Origin: CAWJLS01 sp963843755
GTDB taxonomy: Bacteria > Acidobacteriota > Thermoanaerobaculia > Multivoradales > DATKCC01
Direction of reading: 5' to 3'
DNA length: 64,000 bases
Assembly: GCA_963843755.1 (NCBI GenBank)
Contig: CAWJLS010000001.1
Span: 62,001 to 126,000 of the forward strand
In this document: positions 40,101 through 48,532 of the stretch, piece after piece
Layout: every line of letters begins with the position of its first letter
Numbering within the stretch: the first letter of the stretch is position 1
The notes under the pieces: model-generated
Database searches by the model: none
Told to the model about the DNA's origin: nothing
What the model saw: the letters and a program-made list of their open reading frames with translations, nothing else
Position numbers and translations under genes: made by a program

Positions 40101-41123
40101 GAACGAGCCGGAGATCTCGTCGTTCGGGTCCTCGAACAGGACGACGTTGGCGCCGTCGTGGGTGCTGAAGCCGCCGGTGCGGCTGGTCGTGCCGCCGTAC
40201 TGGAGGGAGAGGCTCGAGCCCGGGTCGGCGTCCCAGGCCGCGAGCGCCCGCTGGACCTCGGTGAACCCGCCGCCGCTCATCCCCGCCACGCCGCCTTGGT
40301 AGGCGTACCAGGTGCCGCCGCCGTTGAACCAGCGGAAGCTCTTGCCCCCCGACCCGAGCAGTGTGTAGCGCTCGGCGAGGCTCGTCCCCTGGGGGGCGTC
40401 GACGAAGTAGTCCGCCACCGGGCCGGTCGAGCCGGCCCGTCCGGCCACCCCGGCCAGTCCAGTCGATCCAGTGCCTTCCGCGCTCCGGCTCGCGGCCCAC
40501 GCTGCCCGCGCGGCCAACCAGTCGCCGAAGCGGGTGAAGTCCCGGGCGCGCTGGGTGGAGTCCGCCTCCGCGCCGCCCGCCCTCGCCGACCGCGGCAGCG
40601 CGACCGCCTCCGAAAGGTCCCGCACCGCCAGCGTCCGGTCGCCGCTCTGCTCCCGGACGAACGCGCCGAGGAGGAGCTGGCTGATCCCGAACGTCCCGTC
40701 CCTGCGCGCCTCCAGGAAGAGGATCACGCGGTCGCCTTCGAGGAACCGGGGCGCGCCCCATACCCGGTAGACGGCGCCGTTCGCGTCGACCCCTCCGGGC
40801 ACCCGGACGGTCAGCGGATCGGCCGGCGCGGTCCCTTTGAGGACCCGCGCCAGGGAGACCGTGTAGTCGGTCGCCGGGCGCCCCGCGACCGGCGCCGCGT
40901 CGATCGCCGTGACCCGTCCGGCGATGATCAGCGGCGCCTGGTCGGCCAGGGCCGCGTCGGTCATCGGGACGTAGGTCGTGGCGCCGCCGGGCGCGGCGAC
41001 GACGCCGAAGGCCAGGCCGAGGACGACGACGGACAGGCCGGTCGCCTTCAGGAGGCGGCGTGCGACGGGCTGCGGGGCGTGGGTGCGGGGTGGGTTCGCG
41101 GTCGGACGATCGGAACAGGTCAT
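37200..41123 (-). CDS. Secreted zinc metalloprotease with FN3 domains and a duplicated C-terminal module
   Basis: 1307 residues from ATG 41123 (GGGAG eight bases upstream); the frame is open further to 41540 but without a signal peptide. A signal peptide (LLKATGLSVVVLGLAFGVVAAPGGAT) starts about residue 22. The protease domain has HEIGHALGLGH with zinc ligands His400, His404 and His410, the metzincin/matrixin motif, with Met-containing ALMRAF downstream. Two fibronectin type III domains follow, separated by a Pro/Asp/Ser-rich linker. The last ~480 residues are two diverged copies of a ~220-residue module (LAFSTNPEETTLLRNPAR, VLNSDLV, AKPGRGL, VHxFRVLSKI, PxCxGxxxxxCTS), each with conserved Cys. 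Probably an extracellular or surface protease; its substrate is unknown. Pairs of CTGACG repeats lie upstream. Confidence 0.85.
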   Translation of the reverse strand: MTCSDRPTANPPRTHAPQPVARRLLKATGLSVVVLGLAFGVVAAPGGATTYVPMTDAALADQAPLIIAGRVTAIDAAPVAGRPATDYTVSLARVLKGTAPADPLTVRVPGGVDANGAVYRVWGAPRFLEGDRVILFLEARRDGTFGISQLLLGAFVREQSGDRTLAVRDLSEAVALPRSARAGGAEADSTQRARDFTRFGDWLAARAAWAASRSAEGTGSTGLAGVAGRAGSTGPVADYFVDAPQGTSLAERYTLLGSGGKSFRWFNGGGTWYAYQGGVAGMSGGGFTEVQRALAAWDADPGSSLSLQYGGTTSRTGGFSTHDGANVVLFEDPNDEISGSFDCSSGGVLAIGGFSNVSGTADFGGTTYWRIVEGEVVTQDGAGCFFAGNGGKNGELVFAHEIGHALGLGHSCGDSGTPSCADPVLDDALMRAFAHNDGRGARLGDDDRAALAVLYGNGTAACTVPTAPAGLSATATSSSRIDLTWQDRSQDEDGFVVERKLASASSFTRLATLPAGRQSFADTGLAASTSYTYQVRATGCGGDSSAVGPVSARTLDPPPDPTPDPSDPPPGPSEPPPDPPSDPPSAATPYGLQANVLSQTEVQLTWSWDGAAPLDFRVELRSGVLFVEAATVSGSLRKAALDGLRPKTGYSFRVRARTSSGYGPYSEVVSVRTDPQAAGDPGALTAAQVACDEARLHGLLARLTVEAPNLPASSGRSTGINLSFTATGDFAGIAFTEPSGSAPGRELAFSTNPEETTLLRNPARAQLASVSLTRNVLNSDLVGAADSDRLRVTIDPTLTPSGSAPSDLLAIDNLSGSVDGATSAKPGRGLAGLLDTCHGELGADDVHVFRVLSKILRVESSTARRVAVAIYRGEASGTYRIDAFPFDGQGRSLGLVAAELEVTWKAGALDQGMLRVLPACGGGGSVRCTSFDAPAQVVLGTPQFVGGAGGGSDSGSEVQVSFAPATSSTGSEEAVDWTSLLASSTWLRPPAGAGSSGAGSASTSPEQGPGELATSQVACDGTRLEGMLDRLRVVAPGAAGRGVNLSYTASGDFAGIAYTVGAAGGERQLAFSTNPEETTLLRNPARPQLFAVSVSRNVLNSDLVTGQTGSGAGLLKVLLDPTRDGQGSDNELLLIDNRGDGSSHPADAKPGRGLTELVAPCHTRFADADVHLFRVLSKIVRAQAAGATATEIALYKGAGQNVYRIDAYLLTADGTSLGRMAAELTVGYNASGLLQTGTLKALPRCAGSVTTGCTSVDRAAEIFLVEPALSGPDTPVAGARVVSSGAPTKATVSFASVLGGTSWRKGI

Positions 41124-41229
41124 CTCGGAACTCCCGGACTTCAGGTGGCTCTCGGGACTACGCTTCTGTTCGGATCGGGAAACCAGCAACCTGCAAAGGA
41201 AATCGGAGAGCGCATCGGCCGTGTGGACC

Positions 41230-41292
41230 CTGACGTTCTCCTGACGCCTTAACCGAAGCAGGACCCGTGCCATTCCTGACGTTCCCCTGACG
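41230..41292. promoter_or_regulatory. Two pairs of CTGACG direct repeats with 11-bp period
   Basis: CTGACG-N5-CTGACG occurs at 41230-41246 and again at 41276-41292, 46 bp apart, in the 313-base gap between the divergent metalloprotease and comM genes. Direct 6-base repeats spaced 11 bp are typical binding sites of OmpR/PhoB-type response regulators. A hairpin GGTGCC-aagaaac-GGCACC (41404-41422) is also present nearer comM. Confidence 0.5.
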
Positions 41293-41436
41293 CAAGCGCT
41301 GAAATGCCGTCGACGCGGGCTTTTCAGCCCGTCATCAAAGGAACTGAGAGGGGTTCGGCACCGATCGAAGCCGACCGGAGGACGCGTCTGACGGGACTCG
41401 AAAGGTGCCAAGAAACGGCACCCGGGGAGGAATTCC

Positions 41437-43122
41437 TTGTCACCATCCCGGCAAGACCGTGCGCCAGGCCGCCCGCGTGCGATGGCCGCGACCGATCCCG
41501 TCCTCTCCGGTGAGATGCTTGCCCGAGCCACCGCCGCCACCCCGTGGGGGATCGACGCCCGACCGGTCCAGGTCGAGGTCGACGCCCACTACGGAGAGCT
41601 CCCCGCCCTGCGCATCGTCGGCCTGCCCGATGCGTCCGTCCGCGAGAGCCGCGAACGGGTCCGCCGCGCCGTCCGCAACTGCGGCTTCCGCCTGGGACCG
41701 CGTGTCGTCCTGATCAACCTGGCCCCGGCCGACCTGCGCAAGGAGGGCAACCAGCTCGACCTGGCGATCGCCCTCGCCCTGCTCGCTGCCCACGGCGAGC
41801 TGCCTCAGGAGACCCTCGCCGGGCGCCTGATCTGCGGTGAGCTCGGCCTCGACGGCGCCGTCCGGCCGGTGCGCGGGGGGCTGGCGATCGCCGAGCTGGC
41901 CGGGCGGCTCGGCTGTCGCGAGGTGCTCCTTCCCGCGACCAGCGCCGGCGAGGCCGCGGCCCTCGGAACCGTTCCGGTGATTCCCGTCCACGGGCTGAGC
42001 GACGCCATCGACCACCTGACCGGCGCGGCCCACCTCGACCCGCTCCCCTCCCCCGCCTTTCCCGCCACCGCCGCCACCGCCGGCTCCGACGGGAGATCGG
42101 ACGCCGACCTCTCCGCGGTGCGCGGCCAGGGGGCGGCCAAGCGGGCGCTGGAGGTCGCCGCGGCCGGCGGCCACAACGTGCTCCTCATCGGCCCCCCCGG
42201 AGCCGGCAAGACGATGCTCGCCCGCCGCCTGCCCGGCATCCTGCCGCCCCTGACCCGCGGCGAGGCGATCGCCGTCACCAAGGTGCACTCCGCCTCCGGC
42301 GTGCCGCTCGCGGACGGCCTGATCCGCACCCGCCCGTTCCGCAGCCCCCACCCCGGCGCCAGCTCGGCCGCCCTGCTCGGTGGCGGCTCCGTGCCCCGGC
42401 CGGGCGAGGCGAGCCTGGCCCACTGCGGCGTCCTGTTCCTCGACGAGCTGCCGGAGTACCAGCGGGGCGCCCTCGAAGCGCTGCGCCAGCCGCTCGAGGA
42501 GGGGCGCGTCACCGTCGCCCGGGCGCGGGCGACCCTCACGTTCCCGGCCCGCTTCTCCCTGGTGGCGGCCATGAACCCGTGCCCCTGCGGCCACCAGGGG
42601 GACCCGCGCCACGAGTGCTCGTGCACGTCCCGCCAGGTGGAGCGCTACCGGGGTCGGGTCTCCGGGCCGCTGCTCGACCGGATCGATCTCCATGTGGAGG
42701 TCCCCGCCGTCGGCCTCTCCGACCTGCGGGGGGCGGCAGGCGAGAGCAGTGCCGACGTGGCCGCGCGGGTGGCGGCGGCGCGGGCGCTCCAGCTCGAACG
42801 GTTCCTGGGCAAGGTCTCGGGCCAGGGAGGCGACGGAGCCGGCGGGCAGGGCGGCAGGGCTCCGGACCGCTCGTCCTGGGCGCCGGTCAACGCCGCCATG
42901 GGGCCGGAGGAGATCGGTCGCCTGGCGCGTCCCGACGGTCCGGGGCAGCAGCTCCTGGACGCCGCGTTCGAGCGCCTGGGGCTGTCCGTTCGCGCAGTCC
43001 ACCGGGTCCTCAAGGTGGCCCGGACGATCGCGGACCTGGCCGGCAGCGACGCGGTGCGCGCGCCCCACGTCGCCGAAGCGATCCAGTACCGCTGCCTCGA
43101 CCGCCGGCTGGTCGAAATCTGA
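41437..43122 (+). CDS. comM: ComM/YifB family Mg-chelatase-like AAA+ ATPase
   Basis: Hexameric helicase that in Vibrio drives branch migration during natural transformation. The N-terminal ChlI domain (VEVDAHYGELPALRIVGLPDASVRESRERVRRA), Walker A GPPGAGKT (252-259), Walker B LFLDELPEY, the Cys-rich insert CPCGHQGDPRHECSC and the C-terminal Mg-chelatase domain are all present. Three starts are possible. TTG 41437 has a strong GGGGAGG site six bases upstream. ATG 41482 and ATG 41515 have no ribosome binding site, although family similarity begins at 41515 (MLARATAATPWGID). I keep 41437 because of the ribosome site, giving 561 residues. A Gly/Gln-rich insertion (GQGGDGAGGQGG) lies in the C-terminal part. 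Confidence 0.9.
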   Translation: MSPSRQDRAPGRPRAMAATDPVLSGEMLARATAATPWGIDARPVQVEVDAHYGELPALRIVGLPDASVRESRERVRRAVRNCGFRLGPRVVLINLAPADLRKEGNQLDLAIALALLAAHGELPQETLAGRLICGELGLDGAVRPVRGGLAIAELAGRLGCREVLLPATSAGEAAALGTVPVIPVHGLSDAIDHLTGAAHLDPLPSPAFPATAATAGSDGRSDADLSAVRGQGAAKRALEVAAAGGHNVLLIGPPGAGKTMLARRLPGILPPLTRGEAIAVTKVHSASGVPLADGLIRTRPFRSPHPGASSAALLGGGSVPRPGEASLAHCGVLFLDELPEYQRGALEALRQPLEEGRVTVARARATLTFPARFSLVAAMNPCPCGHQGDPRHECSCTSRQVERYRGRVSGPLLDRIDLHVEVPAVGLSDLRGAAGESSADVAARVAAARALQLERFLGKVSGQGGDGAGGQGGRAPDRSSWAPVNAAMGPEEIGRLARPDGPGQQLLDAAFERLGLSVRAVHRVLKVARTIADLAGSDAVRAPHVAEAIQYRCLDRRLVEI

Positions 43123-43202
43123 TCGGCACCCTCTCGGGTTGAAGCGGGAGAGGGCACGACGATCCGGCGGACGATCCGCGCCCGGTTTCGACCCGGGCGC
43201 GT

Positions 43203-43211
43203 TGCTATACT
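43203..43211 (+). promoter_or_regulatory. Extended -10 element upstream of trxB
   Basis: TGC-TATACT (43203-43211). The trxB ATG is 110 bases further, so unlike most genes here trxB has a true leader. An AGGAG site lies about 12 bases before the start codon. Confidence 0.5.
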
Positions 43212-43321
43212 CGCCCGTCCCGAGCGCCCCTGCCCGCGCCATCGCACCATCGAGCCGCCCCCCGATGACGCGGTCTCCACGGTCACCATGTCCCCGCCGG
43301 CACTCAGGAGAGATTCCGACG

Positions 43322-44275
43322 ATGAGCGATTCAGAAACCCACGATGAGAACTACCACCGCGTGATCGTCCTGGGCTCCGGCCCGGCCGGGCTGACCGCGG
43401 CCCTCTACGCCGCCCGGGCGGACCTGGCCCCGGTGGTGCTCGAAGGCCTCCAGCCCGGCGGCCAGCTCACGATCACCACCGAGGTCGAGAACTTCCCCGG
43501 CTTTCCCGAGGGCATCCTCGGCCCGGAGCTGATGGACCGGATGCGCGAGCAGGCCCGGCGCTTCGGGGCCATCTGCACGTTCCAGGCGGCGACCTCGGTC
43601 GACCTTTCGAAGCGTCCGTTCGCGGTCCGGACCGACGACGCCCTCTACCACACCGGCACCCTGATCGTCGCCACCGGGGCCACCGCCAAGCTCCTCGGCC
43701 TCGAGTCCGAGGACCACCTGATGGGCTACGGAGTCTCCGCCTGCGCCACCTGCGACGGCTTCTTCTTCCGCGGCAAGGAGGTGGTGGTGGTCGGCGGCGG
43801 CGACAGCGCCATGGAGGAGGCGGCCTTCCTGACCAAGTTCGCCGACAAGGTGACGGTCATCCACCGCCGGGAAGAGCTCCGGGCGTCGAAGATCATGCAG
43901 GATCGGGCGCTCGCCAACGACAAGATCGAGTGGATCTGGAACAGCGAGGTGGTCGAGGTGCTCGGCAGCCGCGAAGACGGGGTCCACGGCGTCCGCCTGA
44001 AGAACCGCAAGACCGGTGAAGAGAGCGTCTTCGAGACCCAGGGGCTGTTCCTGGCCATCGGTCACCAGCCCAACACCCGGATCTTCGAGGGCCAGCTCGA
44101 CCTGAACGAGGTCGGCTACATCGAGGTCGCCGAGCCCTCGACCAAGACGAGTGCCGAGGGGGTGTTCGCCTGCGGCGACGCGGCCGACCCGATCTACCGC
44201 CAGGCGATCACCGCCGCCGGCACCGGCTGCCGCGCGGCGATGGACGCCGAGCGCTGGCTCGAAACCCAGGACTGA
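43322..44275 (+). CDS. trxB: Thioredoxin reductase
   Basis: 317-residue FAD/NADPH disulfide reductase (EC 1.8.1.9) that keeps thioredoxin reduced. FAD-binding GSGPAGLTAALYAARA near the N-terminus, PGGQLTITTEVENFPGF, redox-active Cys141/Cys144 (SACATCDG), the NADPH-binding VVGGGDSAMEEAAFL and HRREELRAS, and the C-terminal GVFACGDAAD..YRQAITAAGTGC are all canonical. Start ATG 43322 is supported by AGGAG. The upstream open frame is a shadow in the end of comM. The following MoxR-like gene starts seven bases after the stop, so redox control and the MoxR/VWA pair are on one transcript. Confidence 0.97.
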   Translation: MSDSETHDENYHRVIVLGSGPAGLTAALYAARADLAPVVLEGLQPGGQLTITTEVENFPGFPEGILGPELMDRMREQARRFGAICTFQAATSVDLSKRPFAVRTDDALYHTGTLIVATGATAKLLGLESEDHLMGYGVSACATCDGFFFRGKEVVVVGGGDSAMEEAAFLTKFADKVTVIHRREELRASKIMQDRALANDKIEWIWNSEVVEVLGSREDGVHGVRLKNRKTGEESVFETQGLFLAIGHQPNTRIFEGQLDLNEVGYIEVAEPSTKTSAEGVFACGDAADPIYRQAITAAGTGCRAAMDAERWLETQD

Positions 44276-44282
44276 CCTGACG

Positions 44283-45779
44283 ATGACTCAACGCCCGCAC
44301 ACCGTCGGAGAGCTCAAGGCCGCAGGCTACCGCCCGCGGTCGATCAAGCAGGAGATCCGCCAGAACCTCCGCGCCAAGCTGGCGGCCGGGGAGCGCCTCT
44401 TCCCCGGTGTGCTCGGCTACGAGCGGACGGTCATCCCCGGAGTCGTCAACGCCCTGCTGGCCGGCCACGACTTCATCCTGCTCGGGCTGCGCGGCCAGGC
44501 CAAGACGCGGCTGCTGCGCTCCCTGGTCTCGCTGCTCGACCCGGCGGTGCCGGTGCTCGCCGGGACCGAGCTCAACGACGATCCGCTGGCGCCGATCTCG
44601 GCTCAGGGCGAGCGGCTGCTCGAGAAGCACGGCGACGAGGCGCCGGTCGAGTGGATGGGCCGCGACGCGCGCTACAACGAGAAGCTGGCCACGCCGGACG
44701 TCTCGATCGCCGACCTGCTGGGCGACATCGACCCGATCAAGGCGGCGACGCGCAAGCTCACGTTCGCCGACCCGGAGGTCATCCACTTCGGCATCGTGCC
44801 GCGCACCAACCGGGGGATCTTCGCCATCAACGAGCTGCCGGACCTGGCGCCGCGCATCCAGGTCGGCCTGTTCAACATCCTGGAGGAGCGCGACCTCCAG
44901 ATCCGCGGCTTCCCCGTGCGCATCCCCCTCGACCTGCTGATGGTCTTCTCCGCCAACCCGGAGGACTACACCAACCGCGGCTCGATCATCACGCCGCTCA
45001 AGGACCGGATCTCGTCCCAGATCCTCACCCACTACCCGCCCGAGACGGCGATCGCCGCCGAGATCACCCGCCAGGAGGCCTGGACCGAACGGGGCGACGA
45101 CCTGGTGATCCCCGAAGAGGTACGCCTGCTGATCGAAGAGATCGCCTTCGTCGCCCGGGAGAGCGACCTGGTCGACCAGGCTTCCGGCGTCTCCGCCCGG
45201 GTGTCGATCTCGGCGATGGAGCTCTTGGCCTCGAACCTCGAACGGCGCGCCCTGGCCACCGGCGAGAGCCCGGTGCACCCGCGCCTGTGCGACCTCCACA
45301 TGCTGCTGCCGGCGATCACCGGCAAGGTGGAGATGGTCTACGAGGGCGAGCAGCAGGGCGCCGAGGTGGTCGCCCGGCGGCTGATCGGCGAGGCGGTCCA
45401 GCGGGTGTTCGACCGCACCTTCCCCGAGATCCCCAAGGGGGTGGGCAGCGGCGGCGAGGACGACGTCGGGCCCTACGCCCAGATCGTCGCCTGGTTCGCG
45501 GACGGCAACACGGTCACCCTCGACGACGAGCAGTCGACCTCCGACTACATGGCGGAGCTGCGCCGGGTGCCCGCGCTCTGGGAGCTGGCGACGGAGAACG
45601 GCGGCGGCACGGCGGCGCTCCAGGCGCTCCACGCCGAGATGATCCTCGAAGGTCTGCACCAGCACCTGAAGCTCGCCCGCCAGGATCTGGACAGCCAGGT
45701 CAGCTACAAGGAGATGGTCAAGTTCCAGTTGCTTCGACCGCACGGGGTGCCTCATGGCGGCCCGCACGGAGGCGGATGA
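44283..45779 (+). CDS. MoxR/Mg-chelatase-type AAA+ ATPase
   Basis: 498 residues. The P-loop reads GLRGQAKT (68-75) with Ala in place of the Gly before Lys. AINELPDLAPRIQVGLFNILEER is the Walker B and insert region, and VFSANPEDYTNRGSIITPLKDRI the sensor region, as in magnesium-chelatase I-subunit/MoxR ATPases. Such ATPases work with VWA-domain partners to remodel or load metal into target proteins. The VWA gene follows with an ATGA overlap, which supports a complex. The C-terminal ~150 residues are helical and end in a His/Gly/Pro-rich tail (RPHGVPHGGPHGGG) that could bind metal. ATG 44283 was chosen because homology begins there and it is 7 bases after trxB. Confidence 0.9.
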   Translation: MTQRPHTVGELKAAGYRPRSIKQEIRQNLRAKLAAGERLFPGVLGYERTVIPGVVNALLAGHDFILLGLRGQAKTRLLRSLVSLLDPAVPVLAGTELNDDPLAPISAQGERLLEKHGDEAPVEWMGRDARYNEKLATPDVSIADLLGDIDPIKAATRKLTFADPEVIHFGIVPRTNRGIFAINELPDLAPRIQVGLFNILEERDLQIRGFPVRIPLDLLMVFSANPEDYTNRGSIITPLKDRISSQILTHYPPETAIAAEITRQEAWTERGDDLVIPEEVRLLIEEIAFVARESDLVDQASGVSARVSISAMELLASNLERRALATGESPVHPRLCDLHMLLPAITGKVEMVYEGEQQGAEVVARRLIGEAVQRVFDRTFPEIPKGVGSGGEDDVGPYAQIVAWFADGNTVTLDDEQSTSDYMAELRRVPALWELATENGGGTAALQALHAEMILEGLHQHLKLARQDLDSQVSYKEMVKFQLLRPHGVPHGGPHGGG

Positions 45780-46864
45780 GGCACCGCTACCGCTACCTGG
45801 ACCCCGAGCTCCTCCGCTCGCTCCTGGCGGAGCTCGACCTGCTGCGCCTGTTCAACCAGCTCGTTCTGGCTTCGGGCGGCGACCCGGAGCAGGCCATGGA
45901 GTGGATGCGCGAGCTCCAGCGCCGCGGCTACCTCGACCCGAGCGTCGATCTCGAGGCCTTCTTCGCCTCGCTCGAAGACCGGCGCCTGGTCGGGCGGGAC
46001 GAGGAAGGCGGCCTCCAGCTCACCGCCTCGGGCGAGCGGCACATCCGGCGGAGCGCGTTCGAGGACGTCTTCTCCGGCCTGACGCGCTCGGGGCCCGGCT
46101 ACCACCCGGTGCGCTCCGCCGGCGAGGGAATCGAACGGCTGCCCGAGACCCGCCCCTGGCGCTTCGGCGACAACCTCCACCACCTGGACGCCGGCCGGTC
46201 GCTCCACAACGCGCTCAAGCGGACCCACGGCCACCTCGAGCTGACCGAAGACGATCTCGAGGTCCACGAGACCGAGCACCTGACCGCCTGCGCGACGGTG
46301 CTCGCGATCGACATCTCCCACTCGATGATCCTCTACGGCGAGGACCGGATCACGCCGGCCAAGACGGTCGCCCTCGCCCTGACCGAGCTGATCACCACCA
46401 AGTACCCGAAGGACTCGCTCCAGGTGCTGCTGTTCGGCGACCGGGCGGAACGGATCGAGATCTCCGACATCACGTCGGTCGACGCCGGGCCCTTCCACAC
46501 CAACACCGGCGACGCCCTCCGGCTCGCCCGGGGAATCCTTTCCCGCCAGCGGCAGCCGAACCGGCAAATCTTTCTCATCACCGACGGCAAGCCGTCCGCC
46601 ATCACCGAGGGCGGGCGCGTCTACAAGAACCCCTTCGGCCTCGACATGAAGATCGTCAACAAGACGCTCGACGAGGCCGACATGTGCCGGCGCCAGCAGG
46701 TGGTGATCACCACCTTCATGCTCGCGACCGACCCCCTGCTGACCGACTTCGTCGAGAAGCTGACCCGGGTCAACCGGGGCCGCGCCTACTTCGCGTCGCC
46801 CTACGACCTGGGCGAGTTCATCCTCGCGGACTACATCCGCAACCGCCGGCGCCGCGTGCGCTGA
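45776..46864 (+). CDS. VWA-domain protein, partner of the MoxR-like ATPase
   Basis: 362 residues. The N-terminal ~150 residues are helical (a LLAELDLLRLFNQLVLASGG segment; winged-helix-like segment with LTASGERHIRRSAF). The C-terminal von Willebrand A domain has a complete MIDAS: DISHS (Asp179, Ser181, Ser183), the TNTGDALRLA Thr, and ITDGKPS. It starts at an ATG overlapping the ATPase stop, so the two are translated together. Pairs of this type act like the chelatase ATPase/VWA partner. The target is unknown; trxB in the same operon hints at a redox- or metal-related substrate. Confidence 0.9.
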   Translation: MRHRYRYLDPELLRSLLAELDLLRLFNQLVLASGGDPEQAMEWMRELQRRGYLDPSVDLEAFFASLEDRRLVGRDEEGGLQLTASGERHIRRSAFEDVFSGLTRSGPGYHPVRSAGEGIERLPETRPWRFGDNLHHLDAGRSLHNALKRTHGHLELTEDDLEVHETEHLTACATVLAIDISHSMILYGEDRITPAKTVALALTELITTKYPKDSLQVLLFGDRAERIEISDITSVDAGPFHTNTGDALRLARGILSRQRQPNRQIFLITDGKPSAITEGGRVYKNPFGLDMKIVNKTLDEADMCRRQQVVITTFMLATDPLLTDFVEKLTRVNRGRAYFASPYDLGEFILADYIRNRRRRVR

Positions 46865-46961
46865 GCCCCCACCGCCTGCTCCCCGGCCGCTTCCTGGCCA
46901 CAGCCTGGCCACTCTTCCGTCCGGCCGCCACGGGGCGTGGTCTGCATCTTGCTCTTCCAGG

Positions 46962-46990
46962 TTGACAGGTGAATCTCGAGCAGCAATACT
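46962..46990 (+). promoter_or_regulatory. Strong promoter of the lipoprotein gene
   Basis: Perfect TTGACA (46962-46967), 17-base spacer, AATACT (46985-46990). Start codon at 47068, so a leader of about 70 bases, with AAGGAGG at 47056-47062 as ribosome binding site. Confidence 0.75.
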
Positions 46991-47067
46991 GACTTCGCCC
47001 TATCTGGATGTAACTATTTGCTCGGCGGCTTGCTCTTCGACCGAAGCTCGATCCGAAGGAGGCCACC

Positions 47068-48432
47068 ATGTTCCCTTTCGCTGACCACCGACCGCCCCGG
47101 CGCGGGCTCGCTACCACCCGCGCCCTTCTTGCCCTCGCCTGCCTGCTTCCGCTGACCCTCGCCTTGGCGTGCGGTGGCGGGGGCGGCGGCCCGACCGCGC
47201 CCGCCATGCCGACCGTCGGCGGGACGGCATCGCTCTCGGGCCAGGTCACGGTGACCGGCCAGACCGGGGGGAGCAGCATCTCGTCCGGGGCCGCCGCGCC
47301 GAACGCTCCGGGCATCACCGGCATCCGGCCCGGAGCGCGCGACCAAAGGGTCTCGTCGCTCGGGGCTGCCGATTCCTCCGGCGCGGGGGTGACCGTCCAG
47401 ATCGCGGGCACCTCGCTCTCCACCACCGCCTCCCCCGACGGCTCCTTCCGGCTCTCCGGTGTGCCCGAGGGAAACATCAACGTCCTCTTCCAGACCGGCT
47501 CCTCGACCGCCACTGTCGGCATCGACAGCGTCCAGCCCAACGAGACCATCCGGCTCGACGTGACCGTCTCCGGCTCGAGCGCTTCGGTCGACGCGCTGGA
47601 GCGTGACGGCGACGAGGGCATGGACGACGGCGGCAGTGACGGAGGCGGGGGAGGCGGGGGAAGCGGGGGCGGCGGAACCGCCGAGCTGGACCTCCAGCTC
47701 GAGATCTCACCCGACGACTGGAACCTCAACTACGCCCACTCCAGCGGCACGGTCACGGCGTTCATCCGTGGCACCGGCTTCCAGGAGGTGCTGCTCGACT
47801 CGATCGTCCTCGAAGGCGACAACCCGGACGCCATGCCGCTCGATCCGGTCAGTGCTACCCGCCAGGGCGACCACGTGAAGGCCGCCTTCGCCAAGAGCCA
47901 GGTGCTCGACCTGCTCGACGACCCGCAGCCGGGCTCGATGCACACCGTCACGCTGACCTTCGAGGTCGATCGCCAGATGGGCCAGATGGACGCGCTCTCG
48001 CTCGACGACCAGGTCACCATCGAGGCCGACAACACGGGTGACGGTGGTGGAGACGGCGGGGACGACGGGTCCGGCGATCAGGTGGGGAACCTGGTGCTGC
48101 AGCTCTCACCGAGCTCGTGGAACACCAACTACGCCACTGCCAACGGTTCGGTCACCGCGTTCGTGCGCGGCGACGGCCTCGACCAGATCGACACCGACTC
48201 GCTGGAGCTCTCGGGCGACGACGAGGAGGCGGATCCCCTGCCGGCGACCTTCGCCCGGCTGGAGGGCGATCACGTGCGGGCCCAGTTCCCCAAGAACCAG
48301 GTTCTCGACCTGCTGATGGACCCGACCTCGGGTTCCGAGCACACCGTGACCCTCCATCTCACCGCCAACGACGGAGCCGACTCCTTCGATCTCGAGGCCG
48401 AGGTCAAGATCGTCGGCAAGTCCAACGGATGA
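47068..48432 (+). CDS. Surface lipoprotein with carboxypeptidase-regulatory-like domain and duplicated beta domain
   Basis: 454 residues. The N-terminal signal has lipobox LALAC (about Cys35) followed by a Gly-rich tether. A carboxypeptidase-regulatory-like beta domain follows (about 55-175; SLSGQVTVTGQ ... SPDGSFRLSGVPEGNINVLF), then two copies of a ~100-residue domain (LxLQLxPxxWNxNYAxxxGxVTAFxRGxG, then GDHVxAxFxKxQVLDLLxDP, then HTVTL). Gly/Asp-rich linkers separate the copies. No catalytic motif is visible; I do not recognise the duplicated domain. Strong promoter, strong ribosome binding site and strong terminator suggest an abundant product. The Asp-rich linkers may bind calcium. Confidence 0.85.
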   Translation: MFPFADHRPPRRGLATTRALLALACLLPLTLALACGGGGGGPTAPAMPTVGGTASLSGQVTVTGQTGGSSISSGAAAPNAPGITGIRPGARDQRVSSLGAADSSGAGVTVQIAGTSLSTTASPDGSFRLSGVPEGNINVLFQTGSSTATVGIDSVQPNETIRLDVTVSGSSASVDALERDGDEGMDDGGSDGGGGGGGSGGGGTAELDLQLEISPDDWNLNYAHSSGTVTAFIRGTGFQEVLLDSIVLEGDNPDAMPLDPVSATRQGDHVKAAFAKSQVLDLLDDPQPGSMHTVTLTFEVDRQMGQMDALSLDDQVTIEADNTGDGGGDGGDDGSGDQVGNLVLQLSPSSWNTNYATANGSVTAFVRGDGLDQIDTDSLELSGDDEEADPLPATFARLEGDHVRAQFPKNQVLDLLMDPTSGSEHTVTLHLTANDGADSFDLEAEVKIVGKSNG

Positions 48433-48495
48433 CCCGATGTAGTCCTCCTAGCTCTGCCTGACGACTCCAGGCATCCGCTCGCTCCCGTCCCTTGC

Positions 48496-48530
48496 GGACC
48501 GGGCCTCTCCCAGGGCCCGGTCCTTTTTTT
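48496..48530 (+). terminator. Rho-independent terminator
   Basis: GGACCGGGCC (48496-48505) and GGCCCGGTCC (48514-48523) form a perfect 10-bp stem with an 8-base loop, followed by seven T. It ends the lipoprotein transcript just before the convergent M48 gene. Confidence 0.92.
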
Positions 48531-48532
48531 GT

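Noticed and set aside
37611..41252. A 1213-codon plus-strand open frame
   Set aside because: Antisense shadow of the metalloprotease gene, whose own frame has a signal peptide, HExxHxxGxxH and FN3 domains.
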